Source: DATKJY01 sp964540105 (GTDB lineage Bacteria; Zixibacteria; MSB-5A5; GN15; FEB-12). From it: a stretch of 64,000 nucleotides of DNA. How positions within the stretch are numbered: the first letter of the stretch is position 1; each line of letters begins with the position of its first letter. Positions 32,469 to 41,186 of the stretch are shown here, in pieces. The notes under the pieces were generated by a model, which was not told where the DNA came from, did no database searches, and was given only the letters and a program-made list of their open reading frames with translations. The DNA is taken from NCBI GenBank assembly GCA_964540105.1, contig CAZILL010000001.1, positions 124,001-188,000 on the forward strand. Reading direction: 5' to 3'. The translations under genes and the position numbers were made by a program.

Positions 32469-33419
32469 CTATGACGGTTCGGTCTCCTGAGTCAGGATGG
32501 TGTCGATTTTTTCTAGGATCGCCGGACTGATCTCAAAATCAGAAGCGCCCACGTTCTCCTTAACCTGGGTTTCGTCGGTTGCACCCGTGATCACACAGCT
32601 GATCTCAGGCAATCTCAGCGCCCAGGCTAACGCCAGCTGGCTGACCTTGACATGATACGATTCCGCCAAGGCAGTCAGTAGTTTCACCTTCATGAGATTC
32701 CCCGGGGTAAGGTCGTTCTTGAGCCACTCGGTCGTAACGCCACGACTTCCGGCTGGCGGCCGGTCATTGTACTTGCCGGTCAGAAGCCCCTGTGCCAGCG
32801 GGGACCAGACCGTCAGTCCCATCCCATATCGCTTACAGACCGGCAAAATCTCCTCTTCGATGTGGCGGTCGAGCATGTTATAGCGCGGCTGTTCCACAAC
32901 CGGGCGATATCCCCCAAAGCGATCGGCGTCCCCTGCAGCGCGCTCGATCTGGGCTGCACTCCAGACTGACGTTCCCCAGTACAGGATCTTTCCCTGCCGC
33001 ACCAGATCATCCATTGCCCGCACCGATTCGGCCACTTCAGTTTCCGGATCGAATCGATGACAGAAATAGAGGTCGAGATAGTCGGTACCGATTCGACGGA
33101 GTGATCGTTCCACAGATTCCATGATATGTTTGCGACTCAGCCCGCGATCGTTGATGTTGTCCGACATGGGCCAAAACAGCTTGCTGGAGATCACCAGATC
33201 TGAGCGCTTCATTTCCTTGATCGCCGCGCCGACTGTCTTCTCGGCTTCCCCCCGGGCATAGATGTCGGCGATGTCGATGAAGTTGACACCCAGATCGACC
33301 GCCGTCTTGAGAATCCGTTCTGAATGTTTGGCATCCACATTGCCGCCATAGGTCAACCAGCCGCCGATCGCGATCTCGGAGACCTTCAGGCCCGAGCTGC
33401 CGATGCGTCGATAGTTCAT
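32469..33419 (-). CDS. Aldo/keto reductase (Kv-beta/YajO-like)
   Basis: 316 aa TIM-barrel NADPH-dependent oxidoreductase. The N-terminus MNYRRIGSSGLKVSEIAIGGWLTYG is typical. The catalytic tetrad is traceable: Asp and Tyr in NFIDIADIYARGEAEKTVG (near residues 48-55), Lys in DLVISSKLFW, and His in DYLDLYFCHRFD. The C-terminal LAWALRLPEISCVITGATDETQVKENV is the NADPH-binding end. The subgroup resembles voltage-gated potassium channel beta-subunit reductases. Substrate unknown. Confidence 0.9.
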   Translation of the reverse strand: MNYRRIGSSGLKVSEIAIGGWLTYGGNVDAKHSERILKTAVDLGVNFIDIADIYARGEAEKTVGAAIKEMKRSDLVISSKLFWPMSDNINDRGLSRKHIMESVERSLRRIGTDYLDLYFCHRFDPETEVAESVRAMDDLVRQGKILYWGTSVWSAAQIERAAGDADRFGGYRPVVEQPRYNMLDRHIEEEILPVCKRYGMGLTVWSPLAQGLLTGKYNDRPPAGSRGVTTEWLKNDLTPGNLMKVKLLTALAESYHVKVSQLALAWALRLPEISCVITGATDETQVKENVGASDFEISPAILEKIDTILTQETEPS

Positions 33420-33470
33420 AGGAATCTTCCTCTCTGTCTATCTCATCTTTACCTGTATCAATTTCACGCG

Positions 33471-35528
33471 CTATAGTCCACACTTCTGGAGTTGTTGACG
33501 AACGTACGCGGTATCGGTACCTCGGTCGAGGGCGATCAGGTACGCTTCCTTTGCCTGAGCCGTAAAGCCGCTCTCCAGAAACACATCGCCCGCCTCGCGA
33601 AAGATCCTCCGTGGCTCCTTGCCGGTCGCGGCGGCGACCTTCCTGAGGTAGTGAAGCGATTGATCCGGTTTCCCCTGCGACAATGACCCGACCGCCATGT
33701 TGACCAGGGCGTTAACGCACAGGCTGTCGATCGCCAAGGCGCGGCGGAGCAGTCTTTCCGCTTGGTCATACTTGTTCTGACGTTGATAGGCGGTCGCCAG
33801 ACTGCTCATGACTAGCGGGCTGTTTGGATTGAGACCGTTGGCGATTTCAAGGAAGACGGCACCGCTGTCCAGTTTTCCAATTCCCATATAGCAGGTGCCG
33901 AGATTCGCGTAGACATCCGGGTATTGCGGATTGAGGGCAAGCGCCTGCCGACAGAGCGCGGCCCCCTCAGAATACTGATGCGCTCGAACGTGCTCCGTGA
34001 TCTTTCGATTCATCTCCATCTCGGGATACGCCGCTTCTGCGTCGTTGTTTTCCTTAATGGCCATGGGCATGTTCTTCTGATCTTCGAAATACGAAATCAT
34101 GAGCACCCGCCCGGTTCGACTCTTGACTTTGTCGAGGGCGAGGTACTCGCGCAGCTGCGTCAGCGCGACATCCGGCATCCTGTGCGCGGCGACGCGCGAC
34201 CCCAGAATCATGAACCCCAGCACAGCGGAGAGCGTGACCGCTCGATGGCGCAGGGCTTGTGCCGGCGTGTGGGCGAGGATGAAGTAGTACGCCAGCGCCG
34301 ACAGCGGAAGGACGGAGAACGAAAAGAGATCCCAATCGCGCGGCAGGCCAAGCTTCGGGTTGAACAGAAAGGTTACGCCGAGAGCCGAGAGCGCGGAGAC
34401 AATCAGATACTTGACAGCCGGATCAGACTTCCCCGCTCTCGATGAGAAGAGCAGAGCCGTAGCCGTGAGCAGAGGGAATCCGGGTAGGAGCAGGAGGATG
34501 AAATTGATCAAATCGGCGATCCGTTTGGGTGCGAGTAGGGTCTCCCCTTCGACCGTGAACTGGTCGGTGGCGAAGGGCAGCACTGAGAAGCGAAAGAAAT
34601 AATCGGTCGACCAGAGATAGCTGTAGATTGCCACGAGGATAGCGCACACAGTTAACGCTGTAACCACTTTGATCTTGGCCGATAGCGCTTGAAGCTTGCG
34701 CCCGGCGGGAGAGTCATACATAACCAGATAGAGCACACCGGGAATCAGGGCTATTCCGAAGATATGAAAGAGGGTCGCGGCAATCGTGGGCGGCACAACC
34801 CACCAGCGACTGATCCTCCCTTTGGATCCCAGCAAGCCGGTGAGAAGAGCCAACAGAGCCAGGGTCACAAACAGAGGATAATTTTCCACGTAGCCAAAGA
34901 AGAGGAGGGTATACCCCCCGGAAATCATCCCAAGCGCGAACAAGATGCGCCCCACTGAATCGTTGAAAAGAAAGCGCGATGCGACGACTGTGCCGAGCAG
35001 GCTGATAAGACCGGCGACATATGACACAATCTGGAAGGCCAGCAGAGCTTCATCTCTTGTGTTGCCACCAAACGCTGAAAACAGGGCGCGATTGATCGAC
35101 GAGACCACAGCTTCCCATGATTTCACAGTCGGCGCGTGATCAGCCAGACGTGCCAGCAGTTGATAGCCGTCACCAAGAAAGTGGGTTTCGTTGCGTAACA
35201 GAACGAATGAGCAGGCAGAGATCACAACGATGATGATCGACGCGATCAGATCACCATGTCCCTTGCTCTCGTGCTCATTTGAATACTCGGCGGTAGTCAT
35301 GCGGTAGACGATTGGGAGTGCGACCAACCCGACCGCGAGAATTCCGATCTGCCATCCGAGTGGAAAGTGCGCCAGCAGATTGATTCCCCAGATCCGCCCC
35401 GACGGCCAGATTGTCCCAAGGATGAGCATTGCCAACGACACAGCATAGAATGCAGCAGGCGCCCAGGAGTGAGTATTCGACGCACGGCGGATTGGGGTCT
35501 GGAGCTGGTTTCGAGTCTTCGATACCAT
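33471..35528 (-). CDS. Polytopic membrane protein with C-terminal TPR domain (paralogue B)
   Basis: 685 aa. Residues about 20-470 contain eleven or so membrane segments; the rest is TPR repeats (YPDVYANLGTCYMGIGKLDSG, SPLVMSSLATAYQRQNKYDQA, CVNALVNMAVGSLSQGKPDQS). It shares motifs and length with the protein of the next upstream gene: LRNETHFLGDGYQLLARL in the first large loop, GYVENYPLF, TVEGETLLAPKRIADLINF and FNPKLGLPRDWDLFSF. The architecture recalls the GT-C glycosyltransferases with TPR tails (TMTC type); the conserved GDGYQLL acidic loop could hold the catalytic Asp. The glycosyltransferase role is inference. Third gene of a TPR operon. Confidence 0.7.
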   Translation of the reverse strand: MVSKTRNQLQTPIRRASNTHSWAPAAFYAVSLAMLILGTIWPSGRIWGINLLAHFPLGWQIGILAVGLVALPIVYRMTTAEYSNEHESKGHGDLIASIIIVVISACSFVLLRNETHFLGDGYQLLARLADHAPTVKSWEAVVSSINRALFSAFGGNTRDEALLAFQIVSYVAGLISLLGTVVASRFLFNDSVGRILFALGMISGGYTLLFFGYVENYPLFVTLALLALLTGLLGSKGRISRWWVVPPTIAATLFHIFGIALIPGVLYLVMYDSPAGRKLQALSAKIKVVTALTVCAILVAIYSYLWSTDYFFRFSVLPFATDQFTVEGETLLAPKRIADLINFILLLLPGFPLLTATALLFSSRAGKSDPAVKYLIVSALSALGVTFLFNPKLGLPRDWDLFSFSVLPLSALAYYFILAHTPAQALRHRAVTLSAVLGFMILGSRVAAHRMPDVALTQLREYLALDKVKSRTGRVLMISYFEDQKNMPMAIKENNDAEAAYPEMEMNRKITEHVRAHQYSEGAALCRQALALNPQYPDVYANLGTCYMGIGKLDSGAVFLEIANGLNPNSPLVMSSLATAYQRQNKYDQAERLLRRALAIDSLCVNALVNMAVGSLSQGKPDQSLHYLRKVAAATGKEPRRIFREAGDVFLESGFTAQAKEAYLIALDRGTDTAYVRQQLQKCGL

Positions 35529-35545
35529 GGACGTGTCGGTAATCG

Positions 35546-37600
35546 TTAAGGGAGAACCAACTGCGGGCTGCGATCCTGCACCTTCCTGACATAGGCGCTG
35601 TCGAGTCCGCGCTTGAGCGCGTAGCTATAAAGCTGTGCCGCCTGAGCCGTGGCTCCTTTGCTGAGAAAGAGATCCGCCCAGTCGCGCAGGTGATCGAATC
35701 CGATCTCCCCGAGGCGGTATGCTTCGCACAGCATGAAGAAGGCACTATCGGGCTTCTTCTCATTCATATATACTTTGGCCATTCCCACCCGAGCTGTAAA
35801 GAACGTGCTGTCGAACTCCAGTACCTTCGTGAACTGTTTGCGCGCGTGATCAAAGTCACCCATCATGACGTACGCCATCCCAATATTATTTGTAACCGTG
35901 ATGTTGTGCGGGTTGAGACCATCCGCAATCTGAAAACATCTCATCGCGTCGTCGTACAGCCCGACTCTGAAATAGCAGCTGCCAAGGTTGGAATAGGCGT
36001 CGTAATACATTGGACTCAAAGCGATGGCCTGCATAAGGATAGGAACGGCCTCTTTGTGTCTCTCCTCAATGATCAGCTGCTTTCCTCGTTCGTTCAAATT
36101 TACCTCAGGATACCTGCTGATCAGCTGCAGCTTCACGTTGGCCGCCGCGAGACTATCGCCTCGTTCGAGGTAGTAATCCACGATGAGATTGCGGGCGTTC
36201 CGGTTCTTGGTTCGGTCGAGTGCGATGTAGTCCTGGAACTGCGCGATGCCAGCCGACGGAATCACCTGTGTGGCCACTCGAGCGCCGAGGGCCGAAAATC
36301 CGAGGCAGATTGACAGGCCGACCGCCAGAATTCTGTGCGTGACGTGACGGACTCGCGTGATAACGAGATAGAGCAAGAGGGTTGCAAGAGGTACGGCGCA
36401 GAATGAAAACAGATCCCAGTCGCGTGGCAGACCGAGCTTGGGGTTGAAGATGAATGTAGCCCCGAACGTTGATACGCAGAGAATCATCAAGAAACGGAGG
36501 TCGGACTGTTCCCCTTTTTTGGCCATGCGCGAATCAAGCATCGCTGCCGTCAGCATCGGCAGTCCGGGCACAAGCATGATCAGCAGGTTAAGTAGATCGG
36601 CCAGACGCCGTGGAGCGAGGAGTGTTTCCCCTTCAACTGTGAACTGATCGCCGGCCAGCGGCAGCACGGAAAACCGAAAGAAGTAATTGTTCGTGTATAC
36701 GACAAAATATGTGACAATGCCGACCAGGCCAATGAGCAGGAGACCAATCCCTTTGGTGATCTTCGGCAGTCGATTCACCTTGACAAACCACGCGCGATCC
36801 CTGACCAGCAAATACAGCATCGCTGGAAACAGGGTCACGCCGAAAACATGCAGGGTCGATGTCACCAGCGCCAGCGGGAGAAGCCACCATGGGTTCAGTT
36901 TCCCCAGCGCGGCCGACAGCCCTGCCAGAGTGAAGGCCAGAACCCCTACGACAAAGAGCGGATAGTTTTCCACATAGCCGAAGAAGAGGAGCATGTAACC
37001 ACCCGACAGAAGGCCGAGCAGAAACAGCATCCGTTCCCGCGTCGTTGAGAAAAGAGCCCGCGTTCCAAGCAGGGCGACGAGGAAGAAGGCGATCCCCGAG
37101 CATAGCGAAATGATCCGAAAGGTCAACAGTGCGTTGCTCTTTGCGTCTCCGTCGAAGAGCGCAAAGAGAAAGCGCTGGAGATAAAGTGCGGAGGCTTCCC
37201 ACGACTTGAGAACGGCCGCCCCCGACGACAACCGCGCCAGCAACTGATACCCGTCGCCGAGAAAGTGGGTCTCTCCTCGAAAGATCCAGAATGAAGCTGC
37301 CAGAGCAGTTCCCAAGGCCAATGAGCTGATCCAGAAGATTCGGTCGGGTCCCATGACGCGCGTCGCGTCTTCGCTTTGGGAGCCCGAGCGGGATGACCAT
37401 CGATGAATTCCGGCCAGCGCCAGCAACCCGACCAGCGGCAGCCAATACTGTGCGTAGGCGGGCAGATGGCTCCAGATGCTTATTCCCCAGACGCGTGATT
37501 CCGACAGGAACGACCCTATAAACAGAACCAGCAGCATGCCGACATAGATCGCGACATAGATCGGAACGGGGTCCTTCGATGACTTCTTCTTGTCCTGCAT
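35546..37600 (-). CDS. Polytopic membrane protein with C-terminal TPR domain (paralogue A)
   Basis: 684 aa from the ATG at 37600, which overlaps the upstream stop codon by one base (TGATG); the frame stays open another 35 codons inside that gene but is not needed. The membrane part carries FRGETHFLGDGYQLLARLSS, FGYVENYPLF, TVEGETLLAPRRLADLLNLL and FNPKLGLPRDWDLFSF, all shared with the downstream paralogue. The C-terminal 190 residues form TPR repeats (YYDAYSNLGSCYFRVGLYDDA, NITVTNNIGMAYVMMGDFDHA). The two genes are an old tandem duplication. The acidic first loop plus TPR tail suggests a GT-C-type membrane enzyme, inferred only. Confidence 0.7.
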   Translation of the reverse strand: MQDKKKSSKDPVPIYVAIYVGMLLVLFIGSFLSESRVWGISIWSHLPAYAQYWLPLVGLLALAGIHRWSSRSGSQSEDATRVMGPDRIFWISSLALGTALAASFWIFRGETHFLGDGYQLLARLSSGAAVLKSWEASALYLQRFLFALFDGDAKSNALLTFRIISLCSGIAFFLVALLGTRALFSTTRERMLFLLGLLSGGYMLLFFGYVENYPLFVVGVLAFTLAGLSAALGKLNPWWLLPLALVTSTLHVFGVTLFPAMLYLLVRDRAWFVKVNRLPKITKGIGLLLIGLVGIVTYFVVYTNNYFFRFSVLPLAGDQFTVEGETLLAPRRLADLLNLLIMLVPGLPMLTAAMLDSRMAKKGEQSDLRFLMILCVSTFGATFIFNPKLGLPRDWDLFSFCAVPLATLLLYLVITRVRHVTHRILAVGLSICLGFSALGARVATQVIPSAGIAQFQDYIALDRTKNRNARNLIVDYYLERGDSLAAANVKLQLISRYPEVNLNERGKQLIIEERHKEAVPILMQAIALSPMYYDAYSNLGSCYFRVGLYDDAMRCFQIADGLNPHNITVTNNIGMAYVMMGDFDHARKQFTKVLEFDSTFFTARVGMAKVYMNEKKPDSAFFMLCEAYRLGEIGFDHLRDWADLFLSKGATAQAAQLYSYALKRGLDSAYVRKVQDRSPQLVLP

Positions 37601-38523
37601 CAGCTCCGATCTTGCCCGGGAAGGTTTTCCCGCAGTTGTTGAATGCGTTCGGTTAAGACCTTCCAGATTTCGGAAGCTTCGTGCGGATCGCGAGCGCGTT
37701 CGCACGCGTCGCGAGACTGCACAAGCAGATTCAGGCCGCTTTGAGCGTTCCCTTTCGCGATCTCCACTTCGGCCAGATCCTGACTCACCTGTCTGATCGC
37801 GTCATAATCCTCCAGACGTTCCGCCCAGGCCAGCGACGGTCGCAGCCAGCGCGCAGCTTCGTCGTGCTTTTCGAGCAGGCGATAGGTCATCCCGATCTGG
37901 TAATCGGCCATGAGCTTGGCGCGTTCGTCGGAAAATCGCCAATGAAACTCGCGCGCTTTGAGATAACATGTCAGCGCTTCTGAGTACTGCTTGATGTCAA
38001 AATGGGTTGCGGCTAGATTGTTCCATAGCGGTCCCAGCCACTGCTCGGATTCGCTGTTTTCGGCCATCTCGATCCCGCGATGACTCCACTCGATCTGCTC
38101 TTCGGGCGTGGCCGCGACAATTGCGCACATGTTGGCCGCATCGACCGCTCGCGATCCGATCTCGTTGAGTTTGCAGTAAGAGTACATTTGCAGAAAAGTC
38201 GATCGCGCCGCATCCAACTCCTGGGCTTTCCACTCAAAGCGCCCTTTTACGCCAAGATAGCGCGACCAACCCATGAGGTCCGAATCGGTCGCTTTGCTTG
38301 ACGCCTCCGAAAGCCAGTCGCGCCCCTCCTGTGCCTTGCCGAGCACGAGACACATGCGTGCCATCTGACAGGCCGCCTCGACTTCAACCGGACGATTGAA
38401 CTCCTCGCGTGCCCGTCGATACGCCTCGTGATACTGTTCCTGTGCGGCTGCAAGATCGCGGTCCTGAAATAGCTCGTCGGCTGCTTTCAAGAGGGCGTCG
38501 GCAGTCGGTTCCTGATGAGTCAC
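37600..38523 (-). CDS. Cytosolic TPR-like protein
   Basis: 307 aa, all-helical, made of TPR-like hairpins, for example LFQDRDLAAAQEQYHEAYRRA, WLGPLWNNLAATHFDIKQYSE and AKLMADYQIGMTYRLLEKHDEA. No signal peptide, no membrane segment, no enzymatic motif. The start is GTG at 38523 with a GGAG site. It is translationally coupled to the membrane TPR paralogue A, so it probably binds that protein or its target on the cytosolic side. Function otherwise unknown. Confidence 0.75.
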   Translation of the reverse strand: MTHQEPTADALLKAADELFQDRDLAAAQEQYHEAYRRAREEFNRPVEVEAACQMARMCLVLGKAQEGRDWLSEASSKATDSDLMGWSRYLGVKGRFEWKAQELDAARSTFLQMYSYCKLNEIGSRAVDAANMCAIVAATPEEQIEWSHRGIEMAENSESEQWLGPLWNNLAATHFDIKQYSEALTCYLKAREFHWRFSDERAKLMADYQIGMTYRLLEKHDEAARWLRPSLAWAERLEDYDAIRQVSQDLAEVEIAKGNAQSGLNLLVQSRDACERARDPHEASEIWKVLTERIQQLRENLPGQDRS

Positions 38524-38675
38524 GGAGTCTCCTTAGGTTGCGCGGAATATATTCGTATTCTTCTTCTTGTACAACGAAATTGCCCAAGGCGGACACGCCG
38601 GATTTTCTTGACAGAATCGCCTCTCGTGGATATCTTAAGGCAATATCAACATCGTACACCCTTTGGGAGGGCAAA

Positions 38676-39068
38676 ATGAAATCTTCGATCCTGATACGGG
38701 CGAGTGTCGTGTCGCTGGTACTGTCTGTGCCGAGCCTTTGTGCCGAGGCACAAACGCAGAATGATGCCGTGCCGAAAACTCCCGCCTCTCTTGACAGCAA
38801 TTACACAGGCGGTGCAGACGCTTTCGAAGCGAAAGTCAGTCCGCAGGGTTGCTGCGTTGGCATCAGAGGCAATGTCGATGGTGATCCGGGCGATCTGGTT
38901 GATATCGGCGATGTTATGGGGCTCGTAACCTACCTCTCCGGCTACGGGGACGCTCCTCCTTGTTACTTAGAGGATGACGCAAATGGCAGCGGGGTTATTG
39001 ACATTGCAGACATCGCGTTCCTGGTCAGCTACCTTGTTTTCGGCGGACCTTCTGTGCTCTGCCCGTAG
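38676..39068 (+). CDS. Secreted protein with C-terminal dockerin-like calcium-binding tail
   Basis: 130 aa from the ATG at 38676 (GGGAGG six bases upstream; the frame is open upstream without support). Signal peptide MKSSILIRASVVSLVLSVPSLCAEA. After a short linker comes CCVGIRGNVDGDPGDLVDIGD, then a second EF-hand-like unit DDANGSGVIDIADIAFLVSYL, and it ends in VLCP. These two Asp-rich loops with a following hydrophobic helix match type I dockerin geometry. The same tail occurs in the protein at 49293. It could be a cell-surface or cohesin-binding module; no cohesin is visible in the window. Confidence 0.75.
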   Translation: MKSSILIRASVVSLVLSVPSLCAEAQTQNDAVPKTPASLDSNYTGGADAFEAKVSPQGCCVGIRGNVDGDPGDLVDIGDVMGLVTYLSGYGDAPPCYLEDDANGSGVIDIADIAFLVSYLVFGGPSVLCP

Positions 39069-39177
39069 CACAGGGACGACGCGAGGGAGAGCTCAGGTCA
39101 AACCAGTTGAAGCTGGGGCGGGCGTTCCTTGGGACGGACAAAAGCTAACCCTGACTCACAGCTTGGCTAAGGCGGCA

Positions 39178-39208
39178 GGTCACACCCCTGTTGAACGGGG
39201 GCAAGACC
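39178..39208 (+). repeat. GC-rich hairpin related to the 3.6-kb element
   Basis: GGTC (39178-39181) and GACC (39205-39208) enclose CCCC (39185-39188) / GGGG (39197-39200), with the core GTTGAACGGGGGCAAGACC. The core resembles GTTGAGCGGGGTCAAAACC at 3637-3655. It lies in the 256-bp gap before the Rrf2 gene. No further signal is evident in that gap. Confidence 0.35.
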
Positions 39209-39324
39209 CGTCGCAAGTTTGAACGACGCGAGGGAGAAGTCACGTCACCTATGAAGAGCCCCTCCGTAAGTCTGAACGACCTGCCTCGATTACGGCCCCA
39301 GCTTGTCTCGCGGGCGCTAATCAG

Positions 39325-39717
39325 TCATCCGCTGAAATTCTTGCCGGCCAGAGCGTTTCTCATCCCCTTCTCCTGCACTACCCAAAACTGATGCAAACGA
39401 CAGTGATCGTCTTTAGCGCACGTGCACCCTTTGGGCTCGGTGCACAAAGACAAATGGAGCGGGCCATCAATCGCCTGGATAACGTCAAGGTAGGAGACCT
39501 TTCGCGCAGGACGCGCCAGCTGATATCCTCCCTTCACTCCTTTGAATGAGACGAGCAGGCCAGCGAAGGTAAGCTCCTTCAGAATCTTGGCGAGAAAATT
39601 CCCCGGGATCGACTCCGCCTGTGCAATGGACTTGATCGTACCCAGCTTCCCCTTGGGCAAACCTGAGAGATTTCGCATCGCCCTCAATGCATAGTCGGAT
39701 CTGCGTGACAGATGCAT
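39325..39717 (-). CDS. Rrf2-family transcriptional regulator
   Basis: 130 aa from the ATG at 39717 (GGAG upstream). The N-terminal MHLSRRSDYALRAMRNLSGLP and the winged-helix region IPGNFLAKILKELTFAGLLVSFKGVKGGYQLA are characteristic of Rrf2/IscR/NsrR/RsrR proteins. Four cysteines in LCTEPKGCTCAKDDHCRLHQ (near residues 86-105) are placed where family members bind an Fe-S cluster, so it probably senses nitric oxide, iron-sulfur status or redox state. It is divergent from the barrel/cytochrome operon, with about 150 bp between start codons, and is a natural candidate for its control. Confidence 0.88.
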   Translation of the reverse strand: MHLSRRSDYALRAMRNLSGLPKGKLGTIKSIAQAESIPGNFLAKILKELTFAGLLVSFKGVKGGYQLARPARKVSYLDVIQAIDGPLHLSLCTEPKGCTCAKDDHCRLHQFWVVQEKGMRNALAGKNFSG

Positions 39718-39863
39718 TCCAGAGTCTCCTTTCTGTACCGGACAACTACTGTCATCCAGTCCATAATATATCACATTTCCGTATACTATCCACCGCTATT
39801 ATATGCCATTCCTCCCTGTTTTTCTATATGATTATTAACACCGACTGTAGTATATACGATAAT

Positions 39864-41186
39864 ATGAATATGGTTTTACAGTTTCGGGCCCCATCACGAT
39901 CGCCGGCTGACCGCAGAATCACCTCGAACGACGGAATCTTTCTTGGTTATTGTCGACTTGCGAGAAAATGGTCTCATTCGCTTCTCCTGCTGCTGATTCT
40001 GTTTCCAGCCGCGGCTGGCGCGACTGCGCTCCGCGGTAATCTCTTCGGCGAGCTCTATTCATTTCAGGAATTGGATTCGACACATATTCGCCCCTTCGCC
40101 GGAATGAGGGCTGGCTTGTCAATCTGGCGCACTTCTGAGGGCCAGGCGTTGGATCTGAACACATTCTTCCGCTGGACTAACAGCCTGAGAACTACTCATC
40201 CCACCGTGCCCGCGACCAATGTCTACGACCTGAATCTTCATCTCTCCGGTCTCCCTCGTGGAACCGATCTCTATCTTGGCCGCCAATTTGTGTACAATTC
40301 GGCTGGCTCGGTCCTGCTCGACGGCCTCCGGCTACGCTATCGAATCGGGCGTCCGATCACTCTTGAGTTGTTCGGCGGTTCGAGTGTCGACGCCATGACG
40401 CCAGCCAAAGTGCGATCCCTCTCTTCGTTTGCGACCTATGGTGGACGACTTTCCGTGACGGCGACTTCGAAGACCCGAGTCGGACTCAACTGGATAGACA
40501 AGCTGATCAATGGAAGTGAGAGCTGGCATCGCGCGACGCTTGATGCAGATCATCGTTTCGAACAATGGCAGGTGTACGGTCGGATTGCGTATGACCTCTC
40601 GTCGGAACAGATAGCCGAACTGCTCACTCGCCTTTCCTATAGTCCGACCAAGTGGTATCTCTCCGGCGAATTCAGCCGACGCGAACCGTCAGTTTCGAGC
40701 GCCAGCCTGTTCGGGATGATCAATTATCGACGTTACCAGCAGGTCCGTATTGAAGCACGCCGCACGCTCTGGCGCAATCTGGATCTCTACAGCCAATTCC
40801 ACGGAACGCTCTATTCAGGCGACGATATTTGGCGCGTGAACATCGGGATCACTGCTTCACGATACAGTCTTGGGTGGCGGCATCAGTCGGGACGTGACGG
40901 AGAGAACAACGCTCTGGCGGGTACTCTTAATGTTCCCTTTGCGTCGCGCTGGGAATTGTACGCAGGGTTCAATGCGGGACGCTACCGGGTGCAGACCGAT
41001 CAGGATGGTCACAGCGATGCCTATTCCACCCAGGTGGGTTTGACCTGGCGTAGCGCGAGCGGCATAACTGCCACGGCCGAGGGGCAGTACCAGCGCAACG
41101 CCGTGCAGAAATCCGGAAGCCAGCTCTATTTCCGTCTGGCGAAGGATTTCTCACTCGGCGAAGAATCAATGGGAATGCGTCCATGA
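39864..41186 (+). CDS. Predicted outer-membrane beta-barrel protein of the cytochrome operon
   Basis: 440 aa if the ATG at 39864 is used (another at 39870; upstream ATGs lie in the AT-rich promoter region; no clear ribosome-binding site, so the start is uncertain). A signal peptide WSHSLLLLLILFPAAAGATA lies about 37 residues inside. The mature part consists of alternating amphipathic strands with aromatic ends (LYLGRQFVYNSAG, RLRYRIGRPITLELFGG, QVYGRIAYDL, WYLSGEFSRR, WRVNIGITASRYSLGW) and the last strand SQLYFRLAKDFS, fitting an 18- to 20-strand barrel. It has no resemblance that I recognise to MtrB. Coupled by ATGA to the 14-heme cytochrome gene. Confidence 0.75.
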   Translation: MNMVLQFRAPSRSPADRRITSNDGIFLGYCRLARKWSHSLLLLLILFPAAAGATALRGNLFGELYSFQELDSTHIRPFAGMRAGLSIWRTSEGQALDLNTFFRWTNSLRTTHPTVPATNVYDLNLHLSGLPRGTDLYLGRQFVYNSAGSVLLDGLRLRYRIGRPITLELFGGSSVDAMTPAKVRSLSSFATYGGRLSVTATSKTRVGLNWIDKLINGSESWHRATLDADHRFEQWQVYGRIAYDLSSEQIAELLTRLSYSPTKWYLSGEFSRREPSVSSASLFGMINYRRYQQVRIEARRTLWRNLDLYSQFHGTLYSGDDIWRVNIGITASRYSLGWRHQSGRDGENNALAGTLNVPFASRWELYAGFNAGRYRVQTDQDGHSDAYSTQVGLTWRSASGITATAEGQYQRNAVQKSGSQLYFRLAKDFSLGEESMGMRP

